A DNA stretch of 64,000 nt from Erythrobacteraceae bacterium (GTDB taxonomy: Bacteria; Pseudomonadota; Alphaproteobacteria; Sphingomonadales; Sphingomonadaceae): positions 1-64,000 of the forward strand of contig CANJYE010000012.1 in the NCBI GenBank assembly GCA_947479055.1, written 5' to 3'. Of the stretch, positions 17,331 through 26,621 are shown piece by piece. Every line of letters begins with the position of its first letter. The stretch's first letter is position 1. The notes beneath the pieces were generated by a model, which did no database searches, was not told where the DNA came from, and saw nothing but the letters and a program-made list of their open reading frames with translations. Made by a program: the position numbers and the translations under genes.

Positions 17331-18515
17331 TTACGGCCAGACCAGCCACAGTTCCTCGACCGTGTTGGTCGGCGCGGCCTTCATCACCGGGGTGGTGCCG
17401 GGCTTGACCCGGAATTCGGTAATCCGGGTCAGCCATTCCTCAAGGAAGATCTTGAACTCGCTCCGCGCCAGATTGGCGCCCGCACACATGTGCGGACCTG
17501 CACCGAAGGTGATGTGGCGGGGCGAACGGGCGAAATCGACCGTGAAGGGGTCTGGATACAATTCGGGATCGAGATTGTGCAGCGAAGGCGACAGCAGGAT
17601 GCGATCGCCCTTCTTCATCTGCACGCCGCGATGGACCATGTCGCGCGTCACCACCCGCGACAGGTTGGGTATCGGGAAGCGGCGCAGGAATTCGTTGATG
17701 ATCTGCAGCAGCGTGCCCTGGCCGCTCTGGCGGATCGCCGCCCGCTGTTCTGGATGGCGGGCAAGGTGCAGCGCCCAGAAGCCGAGCGACGAAGCCACCG
17801 TATCCAACCCGCCCAGCAAGGCCAGTGTGCAGGTGGAGAGCATCTCGTCACGGGTATAGGGCCGCCCGCCGATGGTGGCCGTCGCGATGAAGGAGATCAC
17901 ATCGTCGCCCGGCTCGGCAATCCGCTTCTCGATCCAGCCGTCGAGATAATCGCGCAGGCCCATATAGGCATCCTGCTTGACCTTGAGATCGGGATGGCGG
18001 GCAAAAGCTTCGACCATGGCATGCAGCGGGATTCGGTCTTCCAGCGGCAGCCCCATCAGCGTCAGGAACACGATCAAAGGTAATTGCTCGGCAAATTCGC
18101 CGATGAACTCGCACTCACCCCGCTCACGAAAGCCCTCGATCAGGCGCACTGCCAGCGCGCGGATTTCCGGTTCCAGCCGGTTGACCTCTGCGGGGGTGAA
18201 GAAGCGCGCGATGTTGGCGCGGTATTCGGCGTGCTCGGGCGGATCGGTCTCGATCGGGATCTGCCGGTTCATGCCGTGATCGGGTAATCCAACCGCCCAG
18301 CTCGAATAGGTTGCCGGATCGCGCCACATCGCGACAATGTCTTTGCCGTCAACCGCCACCCAGTGCCCGCCATTGTGCGGCGACCAGACCAGCGGCCCAT
18401 GGCCCCGGAACTGCTGCCAGGCCTGATGGGCATCGGCCTCGTCATCGGGAAGATCGTAGATATCGAGATCGACCACCAGTTCGGCCGGGACGTGATCGGG
18501 GATATGCTGTTCCAT
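17331..18515 (-). CDS. Cytochrome P450, CYP101-like
   Basis: A 394-residue soluble P450. The heme ligand is C344 in FGAGPHMCAG; the I-helix reads LLGGLDTVASS, which has the GLDT signature of P450cam-type (CYP101) enzymes; EFLRR precedes the beta region. CYP101-like enzymes hydroxylate terpenoid and other alicyclic compounds using an adrenodoxin-type ferredoxin. It leads an operon with the acyl-CoA ligase and starts 70 bases from the end of the TonB receptor gene on the same strand. Its sequence differs clearly from the P450 at 21969-23189. Confidence 0.93.
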   Translation of the reverse strand: MEQHIPDHVPAELVVDLDIYDLPDDEADAHQAWQQFRGHGPLVWSPHNGGHWVAVDGKDIVAMWRDPATYSSWAVGLPDHGMNRQIPIETDPPEHAEYRANIARFFTPAEVNRLEPEIRALAVRLIEGFRERGECEFIGEFAEQLPLIVFLTLMGLPLEDRIPLHAMVEAFARHPDLKVKQDAYMGLRDYLDGWIEKRIAEPGDDVISFIATATIGGRPYTRDEMLSTCTLALLGGLDTVASSLGFWALHLARHPEQRAAIRQSGQGTLLQIINEFLRRFPIPNLSRVVTRDMVHRGVQMKKGDRILLSPSLHNLDPELYPDPFTVDFARSPRHITFGAGPHMCAGANLARSEFKIFLEEWLTRITEFRVKPGTTPVMKAAPTNTVEELWLVWP

Positions 18516-18585
18516 GAAACTTCCCGTGAAAGCGGGGAGCCGGTCCGGGCCGCGAACGACCGACCCGGCTCCCTGCCGATACCGC

Positions 18586-21021
18586 CTAGTTGCCGAAGCG
18601 GTAGGTAACGCGGAACATCACTTCGCGCCCGCGCGAGACGTTGGCGTAACGGTCGCCCAGCGTACCGGTAACCCCGCCCGCCGGAGAACCGGTGAACGGC
18701 ATGTCGTTGGACTGCACGAAGTAATATTTGTCGGTCAGGTTGCGGCCGATCACTTCGAAGATGTAGTGCTCGTCCGCATCGCTCAGCCGGATCGAACCGT
18801 CGAGCAGCGTATAGCCCTTCTGCTTGCCATGCGGCGAGGAGGCCGCATCGGTCAGGTAGCTGGAACTGTGGGTGAGATTGCCCGACAGACCCAGCTTGAA
18901 GTTCCCGCCCACTTCGGTGTCGAAATTGAACCCGGCGCTGAGGTTGAGCTTGGGCGCACGCGGCAGGCGGGTGCCATCGAGGATCTGGATGGCGTTGCCG
19001 GGTTTCGTCGTATCGATCGCACCATTGTCATATTGGCCGACAGCGCAGCCCATGGCGATGGTCTGCCCATTGTAGCAGGGCCCGCCCACTCCGAGCTTGC
19101 CGTATTTCGCGTCGTTATAAGCGATCGCACCATTGAGCGAGAGGCCATCAAGCGGAGTCTTGTAGTTGAAGTCGAACTCCGCACCCTTGATCTTGGCGTC
19201 GCCCGCATTCCTGATCGTGGCCGTGGCATTGACGTAGTTGGTGATCTGAAGGCCTTTCACCTGGTAGGTGTAGGCCGCCAGGTTCACCCGCAGCTTGTCG
19301 TCCAGCAGCAGCGCTTTCACGCCCGCTTCGAAGCCCTTCACGGACTCCTGATCATAGCTGATGTCGGGTGACTGGGAGTAATCGACCGCCGAGGAATTGA
19401 ACCCGCCCGACAGGAAACCGTGCTTGTACGATCCGAACACGGTCAGCTTGCTGGTCGGCCGGTAGGAGATCGACACTTCCGGCGAAAAGTCGTTCCAGCT
19501 CTTGTGATTGGGCGAAATGACCCCCGTCTTGATCTGGTCGTCGGCATCGGTCAGCGGGAATTGGCTGTCCAGGCGCGTACGGGCATAGGCCAGCCGCTTC
19601 TTTTCCTTGGAATAGCGGCCGCCAACCGAGATTTCGACCTGATCCACCGGCTTGTACGACATCTGGAGGTAAGCCGAATAGGCCTTGCCCTTCTGCTTGA
19701 GGTCGTAATTGTTGATCGGAATCACATAGAGCAGCGGCAGGCCGAAGGAAGCCGCGCCCAGCGGATCGGAGGCATAGAGCAGCGTCACCGACCCACCCGA
19801 TGCGGTGGTGTTGGCGTAATAGAGGCCGCCGGTGAAGTTCAGCGGGCCGTCGTAATCCGAGGAAATCCGCAGTTCCTGAGACAATTCACGCTGCTTCAGG
19901 AAATTGTTGCTCGGCAGCGCCACCGCCCAGTCGCTTTCATACTGGCCGGCCTGGTTGAGCTTGGTCTTGTAGAGGCCGGTGACCGAAGTCATCGTCAGCG
20001 CGTCCGACAGATGGTAGTTCATTTCCAGGCTGCCCAGCATCTGGCTCTGCTTCTGGAAACCGAAACCGCTGGGGAAGGCATCGGGCACGGCATCGTGCGA
20101 CACGCCGCCCACGCCGGTGACGATCTGGCGTTTGCCGGCCTTGCACGGGCCGCCGGAACCGGTCTGGCGATGACCGTAGGGGCAGCTGATAACCTCGTTG
20201 GTGGCCGTCGGGCTGCCGTCATTGTCGGTCTTGCCGTAGGTCAGCTTGAGCCGCGCGTCGAACGCCTCGCTCGGCTTGAAAGTCAGTGTGCCGCGCAGGC
20301 CCCAGCTCTTCTGCTTGGGCGCGCGCTTGGGCGACCATTGGGCGAGATAGGTGTTGGCGGGCGTGACGTTCTTGAGATAGCCCTTCATGTCGCTGTAGAT
20401 GCCCGCGACGCGGAAACCCACGGTGTCGCTGAGCGGACCAGCGACGAAGGCTTCGGTCCGCCATTCGCGCGCGACCGTTTCATAGCCGGCCGAAACCTTG
20501 CCCTGCAGGTTCTCGGTCGGGTCGGCGGTGCGCAGGGTCATGATGCCTGCGGGCGAATTCTTGCCGAAGAACAGCGCCTGCGGGCCTTTCAGCACCTCGA
20601 TCTGGTCAAGGTCGAAATCGGCCATGCGGCGGACGGACGACTTGCCGATCGCAACGCCATCGACGTTGAACGAAACGGCGGTATCGCCGAAGGGATTGTC
20701 CGCCGGGCCGGAAATGGCGCGCATCGAAACGACGCCGCCCTGCACCGCGCCGCCATGCGAGGCGATCATCAGCTGCGGAACCAACCGGGCAATGCCATCG
20801 AGGTTGGAAATGGCCCGCCGCTGCAATTCGACCCCGCCGACGGCGGTGACGACGACCGGAACCGAAATCGAGGTTTCATCGCGTTTGCGCGCAGTAACGA
20901 CGATTTCCTGAATGCCGCCCGTGTCGGCCTGGCTTTGGGCCATCGCTTCACCGGGCAGGCTGAGCAGAATGCTAGCCGCCGTAGAAGCCAGCAAAATGCG
21001 CTTCGCTTGTTTGTTGATCAT
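18586..21021 (-). CDS. TonB-dependent outer-membrane receptor
   Basis: An 811-residue TonB-dependent receptor. A signal peptide ends near LPGEAMAQ (about residue 29); a TonB box-like IQEIVVTARKR follows; the plug domain includes FNVDGVAIGKSSVRR and QIEVLKGPQALFFGKNSPAG; the beta-barrel ends with an aromatic-containing strand (VMFRVTYRFGN). In sphingomonads such receptors near P450 genes usually import hydrophobic or complex organic substrates rather than siderophores, and this one probably takes up the compound degraded by the cluster. It is divergent from a TetR regulator. Confidence 0.92.
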   Translation of the reverse strand: MINKQAKRILLASTAASILLSLPGEAMAQSQADTGGIQEIVVTARKRDETSISVPVVVTAVGGVELQRRAISNLDGIARLVPQLMIASHGGAVQGGVVSMRAISGPADNPFGDTAVSFNVDGVAIGKSSVRRMADFDLDQIEVLKGPQALFFGKNSPAGIMTLRTADPTENLQGKVSAGYETVAREWRTEAFVAGPLSDTVGFRVAGIYSDMKGYLKNVTPANTYLAQWSPKRAPKQKSWGLRGTLTFKPSEAFDARLKLTYGKTDNDGSPTATNEVISCPYGHRQTGSGGPCKAGKRQIVTGVGGVSHDAVPDAFPSGFGFQKQSQMLGSLEMNYHLSDALTMTSVTGLYKTKLNQAGQYESDWAVALPSNNFLKQRELSQELRISSDYDGPLNFTGGLYYANTTASGGSVTLLYASDPLGAASFGLPLLYVIPINNYDLKQKGKAYSAYLQMSYKPVDQVEISVGGRYSKEKKRLAYARTRLDSQFPLTDADDQIKTGVISPNHKSWNDFSPEVSISYRPTSKLTVFGSYKHGFLSGGFNSSAVDYSQSPDISYDQESVKGFEAGVKALLLDDKLRVNLAAYTYQVKGLQITNYVNATATIRNAGDAKIKGAEFDFNYKTPLDGLSLNGAIAYNDAKYGKLGVGGPCYNGQTIAMGCAVGQYDNGAIDTTKPGNAIQILDGTRLPRAPKLNLSAGFNFDTEVGGNFKLGLSGNLTHSSSYLTDAASSPHGKQKGYTLLDGSIRLSDADEHYIFEVIGRNLTDKYYFVQSNDMPFTGSPAGGVTGTLGDRYANVSRGREVMFRVTYRFGN

Positions 21022-21171
21022 CGCATCCCTCCCTGTTCGCGTTCACTTCCGCACGAAATTCATGTGCTGCCTCGGGAGCGATACGGTGTCGCCATGCGCG
21101 GCACCTGGACAGGCATTGCGTATCTTGCGGCCATGCCTGGCTTGCCTCGGTCATTCCTCTCGCAGCGTTAT

Positions 21172-21185
21172 TCGACTTCTGTCGA
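21172..21185. promoter_or_regulatory. Inverted repeat TCGACTTCTGTCGA, candidate TetR operator
   Basis: Five-base arms TCGAC/GTCGA around TTCT lie in the divergent region between the TonB receptor and TetR genes, about 100 bases before the TetR start. TetR proteins often bind such dyads next to their own gene. This is positional inference only. Confidence 0.3.
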
Positions 21186-21285
21186 TATTGGAAAAGGTAA
21201 TATCCGTGCTATTGGCGTTGTCAAGTCGTGGCGCATTGCTGTTAGCCAGCAAGCAACTGACCGTGAATTGGGGGGAGCTGGACGA

Positions 21286-21972
21286 GTGCCGTCAGAAAGT
21301 GCCGTCAAACGCGCCGCCTTGCAGCCGGAGCGCAGCTCCACACGGAAGACGCCGCAACGCAAGCCCAGCATGCGCAAGGTCGAACGCATCCTGGACGCTG
21401 CCAACCGCCTGCTGGATGATTACGCCGTGACCGATGTCAGCATTGCGATGCTGGCGGAGCATTCCGGCGTTTCGCGCACCACGATCTATGATTTCTTCCC
21501 GTCGGTGATGGCGGTCTATGAACAGGTCGCCCAGAAGCATGTGCTGGAATCCTATGACTTCATGCTGCGCTACGTAGGGCAGAGACAGCCGGTGGCGCTG
21601 TTTGACGTGGTCGATACGATGGTCGATGCGGCGGTCGCATATTTCAACGGCAACACGCCCGCCCGCAAGACCATGCTGGGGACCGGCGCCCTCGAAATGC
21701 ACCTGATCGTCGAGGATTTCGAAGGGCTGTGCGCGGGCATGTTTCATCAGCTCTACAGGGGCGACTGGGATTTCGAGCCTGCCGGGCTGCGCGATCCGTT
21801 CCGCAATCTCGCGACGATCCAGTCGGCGCTCTACACCAACTCCGTCCAGCGATACGGCATTATCACGGACTATATGGCCGGGCAGGTCAAAGCAGCCACG
21901 CACGGCTATCTGCGCGAAGTGCTCAGCGAGCAGGGTCACAAGGCCCGGCACGGCGAAGGAACGGCCGCATGA
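21286..21972 (+). CDS. TetR-family transcriptional regulator
   Basis: A 228-residue TetR-type repressor. The N-terminal extension of about 35 basic residues is followed by a helix-turn-helix (DVSIAMLAEHSGVSRTTIYD, then FFPSVMAVYEQV) and an all-helical ligand domain. I chose the GTG at 21286 because a GGGGGGAG site lies just upstream; the open frame extends far further upstream but only antisense to the TonB receptor. It overlaps the following P450 by the ATGA arrangement, so it is translationally coupled to it. It likely controls the receptor and the P450 group. Confidence 0.88.
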   Translation: MPSESAVKRAALQPERSSTRKTPQRKPSMRKVERILDAANRLLDDYAVTDVSIAMLAEHSGVSRTTIYDFFPSVMAVYEQVAQKHVLESYDFMLRYVGQRQPVALFDVVDTMVDAAVAYFNGNTPARKTMLGTGALEMHLIVEDFEGLCAGMFHQLYRGDWDFEPAGLRDPFRNLATIQSALYTNSVQRYGIITDYMAGQVKAATHGYLREVLSEQGHKARHGEGTAA

Positions 21973-23189
21973 GCGAGGGTTCGCCCCTCCCCGCCCATGT
22001 CCCGGCCGACCGGGTCAGGGATTTCAACGTCTGGGCGCCGCCCGGCTTCGAGCGCGATGTCCATGGCGCATGGAAGGCCTTGCAGGATGGCGCGCCCGAC
22101 GTGGTCTGGACACCCCGGAACGGCGGCCATTGGGTGGCGCTGCGGGCCTCCGCGATCAAGGAGTGCTTCGAGGACTACACCCGCTTTTCCAGCCGCTGCA
22201 TCCTGGTGCCGAAGGAGGCGGGCGAAAGCTTCCAGTGGAAACCGGTCACGCTCGATCCACCCGAACATGCGCCCTACCGCATTCATCTCACCGCCGCCTT
22301 CGCACCCAAGGCCTTCCGTCCTTATGAGCCGCGCATCCGTGACATCGCCCGCCAGCTGATCGAGAGCTTTCGCGAGCGGGGCCGCTGCGACTTCCAGTCC
22401 GAGTTTGGCGAAAAGATGCCGATCATGATCTTCATGGAGATCATGGGCCTGCCGCTCGAGGATGCCTGGACGCTGAAGGGCTGGTCGGACCGGATGACGC
22501 GGCGGGTTGACGACGATGCCGGTGACGTGACCCAGGCCTTCGACAGCTATCTGCGCCCCCATGTCCGGGCGCGGCGGGACGGCTCCGGGAGCGACGCGAT
22601 CACCGCGCTGGTCAACAGCCGGGTCGGCGGTGAGCGAATCACCGAGGACGATGGGGTCATCCTCGTCACCTCGGCATTGCAGGCGGGGCTGGACACTGTC
22701 GCCAATTTCCTGGGCCTCGCCTTCACGCACCTCGCCCGCTTCCCCGAGCTGCGGCGCCAGCTGGTGGCCGACCCTGCGCTGATCCCGGCGGCGGTGGATG
22801 AATTTCTGCGCCGCTACAGCGTGATCACCATCGGTCGCAAGATCGTTGAGGACACGCAGCTTGGTGGGGTTGAGCTGAAGGCTGGGGAAATGATCGTGCT
22901 GCCCAGCATGCTGGTTGGCCTCGACGAGCGGGCCAATCCCGATCCCGACACGATCCGGCTGGGCCGCAAGGGCGCAAGCGAGGCGGCCTTTGGCGGTGGC
23001 GCGCACCGGTGCCCGGGCGAGCGGCTGGCGCGGCGCGAACTGGCGATCGCGGTGGAGGAATGGCTCGCCGCCATCCCCGAATTCGCGCTCGAACCCGATG
23101 TCACGCTCACTTACCAGACCGGAGTCGTACCTGTCGCCACAAGCATCCCGCTGTGCTGGGATGTCGCGACCACAAGGCCCGCCGCATAG
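21969..23189 (+). CDS. Cytochrome P450, CYP101-like
   Basis: A 406-residue P450 with heme Cys C348 in FGGGAHRCPG, I-helix LQAGLDTVANF and ExxR-type EFLRR. The GLDTV signature again places it near P450cam. It starts inside the TetR stop codon (ATGA) and is followed 20 bases later by a SnoaL-like gene. A regulator and a P450 in one transcript is unusual and suggests self-adjusting expression. The substrate is probably alicyclic or terpenoid-like. Confidence 0.92.
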   Translation: MSEGSPLPAHVPADRVRDFNVWAPPGFERDVHGAWKALQDGAPDVVWTPRNGGHWVALRASAIKECFEDYTRFSSRCILVPKEAGESFQWKPVTLDPPEHAPYRIHLTAAFAPKAFRPYEPRIRDIARQLIESFRERGRCDFQSEFGEKMPIMIFMEIMGLPLEDAWTLKGWSDRMTRRVDDDAGDVTQAFDSYLRPHVRARRDGSGSDAITALVNSRVGGERITEDDGVILVTSALQAGLDTVANFLGLAFTHLARFPELRRQLVADPALIPAAVDEFLRRYSVITIGRKIVEDTQLGGVELKAGEMIVLPSMLVGLDERANPDPDTIRLGRKGASEAAFGGGAHRCPGERLARRELAIAVEEWLAAIPEFALEPDVTLTYQTGVVPVATSIPLCWDVATTRPAA

Positions 23190-23208
23190 AACAAGCAGAG
23201 GACCAGCC

Positions 23209-23637
23209 ATGCCGCACCAGAACACCCCGCTCGACACCATCATCAACGTCTGGATGATGTGGCCCAACGTCACGGTCGAGGGGCTAAGCAAGTTCATCTC
23301 CGACGATTGCGTGACGCATGAGGCCCCGTCGCTGCCCTATGGTGGCGACTGGGTCGGTCCACAGGGGTTCTTTGACCTGATGAACGTGCTGCAGGAAACC
23401 TGGAGCGATTTCCAGTTCAGCTTCGAGACGGTGCTGACCAACCACCGCGACATCGTTTCCTATCGCGGCCGCATTTCCGGCGGCACCCCGCATGGCCGGT
23501 TCGACATGCCCGTGGTCGAATACTGGCGCTTCCGCGATGGCAAGGCGGTGGACATTCTGCCGGTCTATTTCGACAGCGGATCGTTGGTGGCGCTCCACGA
23601 AGGGCGGCGCGGGGATTTCATTGTGCTGCAGGATTGA
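23209..23637 (+). CDS. SnoaL-like / NTF2-fold protein
   Basis: A 142-residue protein of the SnoaL/ketosteroid-isomerase-like fold, judged from its size, the pattern FISDDCVTHEAPS near the start and VVEYWRFRDGKAVDILPVYFD near the end. This fold hosts isomerases, hydrolases and epoxide-opening enzymes, and also non-enzymatic partners. It lies directly behind a P450 on the same strand, so it may act on the hydroxylated or epoxidised product. The exact activity cannot be assigned. Confidence 0.78.
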   Translation: MPHQNTPLDTIINVWMMWPNVTVEGLSKFISDDCVTHEAPSLPYGGDWVGPQGFFDLMNVLQETWSDFQFSFETVLTNHRDIVSYRGRISGGTPHGRFDMPVVEYWRFRDGKAVDILPVYFDSGSLVALHEGRRGDFIVLQD

Positions 23638-23640
23638 CGA

Positions 23641-24057
23641 TCAATTGACCCGGCGGAACACCGGCAGCGTCACTTCCCCGCAATCGAGGAATTCGACTGC
23701 CACCGCCTGCCCCACCGCAATCGTCGCCGGATCGGTGCCGACGACGTTGCTCAGCATGTGCCAGCCTTCTTCCAGCGCGATGATTGCGGCGCAGAACGGC
23801 GGCTCAAACGCGGGGTGCGGCGGGCGGTGGATGATGGTGTAGCTGTAGATCGTACCCTTGCCGCTGCTCTCCACCCATTCGAGCGGTTCGGCCAGGCATT
23901 GCGGACAGGCACGGCGGGGGATGAACACATAGGCTTCGCAAACCGGACATTGCTGCACCATCAGCCGCCCTTCGCGCGCGCCATCCCAGTGCGGGGCGGA
24001 AAGCTCGGTCGGCACCGGCAGCGGGCGGCCTTCGGCGGGGGCGCTGACATAGCTCAT
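23641..24057 (-). CDS. DUF35 OB-fold protein with zinc ribbon (aldolase partner)
   Basis: A 138-residue protein with a rubredoxin-like zinc ribbon (C37/C40 and C51/C54) and a following OB-fold (about 60-138). DUF35 proteins form complexes with thiolase-like proteins; in steroid side-chain degradation they activate the Ltp2-type retro-aldolase. The ATG at 24057 overlaps the stop of the thiolase-like gene (ATGA), strong support for a joint complex. An upstream in-frame start would add ten residues inside the neighbouring gene and is less likely. Convergent with the SnoaL-like gene. Confidence 0.9.
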   Translation of the reverse strand: MSYVSAPAEGRPLPVPTELSAPHWDGAREGRLMVQQCPVCEAYVFIPRRACPQCLAEPLEWVESSGKGTIYSYTIIHRPPHPAFEPPFCAAIIALEEGWHMLSNVVGTDPATIAVGQAVAVEFLDCGEVTLPVFRRVN

Positions 24058-25205
24058 GCCGTTTTCCCCAGCAGCATCACGTCGCAAGTGACCGCGCCCG
24101 AACCATTGTTGGAAATCATCGCCACTTCGGCCCCCTTCACTGTCAGTTGCGGCGGCAACAACCCTCGCAATTGCTGGACCCCCGCAATCACCTTCTGCAA
24201 ATTCTGCACCGCGCCGGCATGGCTGAAAGACATCAGTCCGCCATTGGTCGCCACCGGCAGGCTGCCATCGATGCGGATATTGCCATCCAGCACGAACCCC
24301 GCCGCCTCCCCTGGCTGGCAGAAGCCATAGGCTTCCAGCTGGCGAATGATCTCGAAAGAGAAGGGATCGTAAAATTCGCAGACATCAACGTCCTTCGGGG
24401 TCAGCCCGGCCCGCTCGAAACAGCCCGCGGCCGCGCGCGCACCCATCATGCCGAAACGGTCCCACAAGGGCGGTTCGACATAGGCCTGCCCCATCCGCTC
24501 CAGCGCGCCCGCAAGGATATAAATCGGCTCACCGCCCATGTCCCTTGCCCGCTCGCGCGTGGTCATGACGATGGCGGAGCCACCTTCAGAGGTCATCGCA
24601 CAGTCGAGCAGGTGGAATGGATCGGCAATCATGCGCGAGTTCAGCACGTCCTCGCGCGTTACCGGTTTGCCGAAGAACACGGCCTCTGGATTGACGGCTC
24701 CATTGCTGCGGATCGCGGCAGCAACTTCGGCCAGCGCCTCCACCGGCGTGCCATACAGCGCCATGTGGCGCCGCGCGATCAGGGCGAAATGGGCAGGCGT
24801 GAACATACCCCAGCAGGCGACGAATTCGTTTTCTGGCCGGGTCCAGGGCGCGGTGTGCGTGCGCCCGCGATGCGCCCCGGATTGGGCCGCGCCCATCAGC
24901 ACGGTATGGCACTGCCCCGCCATGATCGCACCCGCCGCTTCCATCACCGAGGCAATGCCGGGATAATGCACTCCGTTCCAGCAAGGGTGCCCACCCAGCC
25001 AGGCAATCACGTCCGAGCCATTGATGCCGCTGGTCCAGCCATGGGCGCTGATTCCGTCGATATCGGCAGGGCCGATCCCGGCTTCGACCATCACCGCGCG
25101 GAAAGCGCCCAGCATCAGGCTGTCTTCCGGCTCATCGATCTGCCGGGCCTGCCTTGTGTTATGGACCGCGACAATCGCGACATCGCTCAATGAGGGTAAA
25201 GCCAT
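24054..25205 (-). CDS. Thiolase-fold lipid-transfer-like protein, probable retro-aldolase
   Basis: A 383-residue thiolase-superfamily protein without the thiolase nucleophile: the Cys region reads NGVHYPGIASVMEAAG, and the usual GHPxGATG becomes SFSHAGAV. Y279 in CEFYDPFSF corresponds to the Tyr region reported to be catalytic in Ltp2-like aldolases. With the coupled DUF35 gene it likely cleaves a beta-hydroxyacyl-CoA with a branched carbon, releasing a ketone and a short acyl-CoA. This solves the block that a tertiary alcohol poses for normal beta-oxidation. A non-catalytic SCP2-thiolase is the alternative. Confidence 0.87.
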   Translation of the reverse strand: MALPSLSDVAIVAVHNTRQARQIDEPEDSLMLGAFRAVMVEAGIGPADIDGISAHGWTSGINGSDVIAWLGGHPCWNGVHYPGIASVMEAAGAIMAGQCHTVLMGAAQSGAHRGRTHTAPWTRPENEFVACWGMFTPAHFALIARRHMALYGTPVEALAEVAAAIRSNGAVNPEAVFFGKPVTREDVLNSRMIADPFHLLDCAMTSEGGSAIVMTTRERARDMGGEPIYILAGALERMGQAYVEPPLWDRFGMMGARAAAGCFERAGLTPKDVDVCEFYDPFSFEIIRQLEAYGFCQPGEAAGFVLDGNIRIDGSLPVATNGGLMSFSHAGAVQNLQKVIAGVQQLRGLLPPQLTVKGAEVAMISNNGSGAVTCDVMLLGKTA

Positions 25206-25343
25206 GGGTTATCATTCCAGCCAGGCAGTTGCAGGTGACGAAAGAGCAGTATTCCGGCGTAGCCGACCGCTCATGGTTCGTGTGTTAGCGTGCCGGGGGC
25301 CTTGAGGACAGCGTCGTGCGGGCTCCGGCTGCTTGCCCACCGC

Positions 25344-26609
25344 TCAACTGATGGTGGCCCCCACCTTCTTGCCGGGCGTGAAAATGGCCGGGATGTGGAT
25401 CCAGCCGTTGACCTTGGCCACGGTGTGGTAGGATTCTATCTTGTCCTCTTCCACCCGATAGTCCGGCATGCGGGCCAACACTTCGGTGACCATGCATTCC
25501 CACATCATCCGCGCCAGGAACGAGCCGATGCAGCGATGCATCCCCGCGCCGAAGCCGACGTGCTTGTTTGGGAAGCGGTCCAGCTTGACCTCTTCCGGGT
25601 CCTCGAATGCGTCGGGATCGCGGTTGGCGGCGGAGTAGGCGAGCAGCACACGATCACCCTTGTCGATCTTCCAGCCGTTGACCTCGACATCGGACATCGC
25701 ATTGCGCGCCAGCCCGTGGATCGGCGAGAAATAGCGGATGAACTCCTCGCGAGCGAGCGGCATGACATCGGGCCGGTTGATCAGTTCCTGCCGCTGGTCA
25801 GGATGGCGCGACAGGTACAGCAGCGTGTTCGATGTCAGCGCCGTGGTTGTGTCCACCCCGCCCGCCAGGATGTTGAAGGCAAGATCGTGGATGGTTTCAT
25901 AACCCAGCGGCTCGGCATCGATCAAACCGGTGGCGAAGATGGTGAGCAGATCGTCCTTGGGTTCCAGGCGACGCTTCGCCACCTCCTCGTCGACGCGGGC
26001 GTGGAAATGGTCAAGTCCCTTGATCGTCGCGGCAAATTCGGGCGAGCTGGCGGGTGTATAGACCATGGTGTGGAAGGGATCGGCGAAAGCGCGCCATTCT
26101 TCCAGCGGGAAGCCGAACAGGTCCATCGTCACCAGCGCGGGGAGCGGGTTGGTGAGATCGTCGACAATGTCGAAGTGGCCTTTCTCGATCACCATATCGA
26201 CCAGCGCGGCAGTGAAATTGCGGGCACGCTGGCGGCGCAGTTCGACCGCGCGCGGAGCGAAGTGGCGGTTGATGAAACCGCGGATGCCGTTCCATTCCGG
26301 CTTGTCGGATTCGTTCGGGATCGAGCGGATGCCGGGCACAGGCGGGATGCTGAGTCCGCCCGTGGTCTCGCCGGTGACCCGGTCGAGTTCCTTGTGGGTG
26401 GAAAACACATCATCGCGCTGGGCGATGCCGACGAGATCCTCCAACCGGGTCGCCACCCAGAAGCCGCCATGCGATTCGGTCCATGCGCGCGGGGTGGTTT
26501 CCCGGATCGCGCGCCAGCGTTCCGGCCAGTTGGCCGCATGCTCTGGTGTGTCGTGATCCAGTTCGATCGGAAACTGCTTGCTGCCGGGTTGCAGATCGCC
26601 TTCAGCCAT
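25344..26609 (-). CDS. Cytochrome P450
   Basis: A 421-residue soluble P450. The heme ligand is C360 in FGAGMHRCIG; the I-helix is LAGGVDTTTAL; REEFIRY gives the ExxR pair. It differs from the CYP101-like pair and lacks CYP153 motifs; the N-terminal part (NRHFAPRAVELRRQRARNF) resembles bacterial P450s fed by small [3Fe-4S]/[4Fe-4S] ferredoxins. Such a ferredoxin gene lies 12 bases upstream on the same strand. It may attack a further position of the substrate. Confidence 0.92.
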   Translation of the reverse strand: MAEGDLQPGSKQFPIELDHDTPEHAANWPERWRAIRETTPRAWTESHGGFWVATRLEDLVGIAQRDDVFSTHKELDRVTGETTGGLSIPPVPGIRSIPNESDKPEWNGIRGFINRHFAPRAVELRRQRARNFTAALVDMVIEKGHFDIVDDLTNPLPALVTMDLFGFPLEEWRAFADPFHTMVYTPASSPEFAATIKGLDHFHARVDEEVAKRRLEPKDDLLTIFATGLIDAEPLGYETIHDLAFNILAGGVDTTTALTSNTLLYLSRHPDQRQELINRPDVMPLAREEFIRYFSPIHGLARNAMSDVEVNGWKIDKGDRVLLAYSAANRDPDAFEDPEEVKLDRFPNKHVGFGAGMHRCIGSFLARMMWECMVTEVLARMPDYRVEEDKIESYHTVAKVNGWIHIPAIFTPGKKVGATIS

Positions 26610-26621
26610 GAACCCCTCCTG

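Noticed and set aside
19420-21285. Plus-strand frame running about 620 codons into the TetR gene
   Set aside because: All of it upstream of 21286 is antisense to or upstream of the TonB receptor and has no domain; a good ribosome site marks the GTG at 21286 as the TetR start.
17331-23189. The two CYP101-like P450s as a recent tandem duplication
   Set aside because: They share family motifs only; their sequences differ throughout and they lie on opposite strands with different partners.
23209-23637. Calling the SnoaL-like protein a ketosteroid isomerase
   Set aside because: Only the fold style is supported; the catalytic Tyr/Asp set of ketosteroid isomerase could not be placed with confidence.
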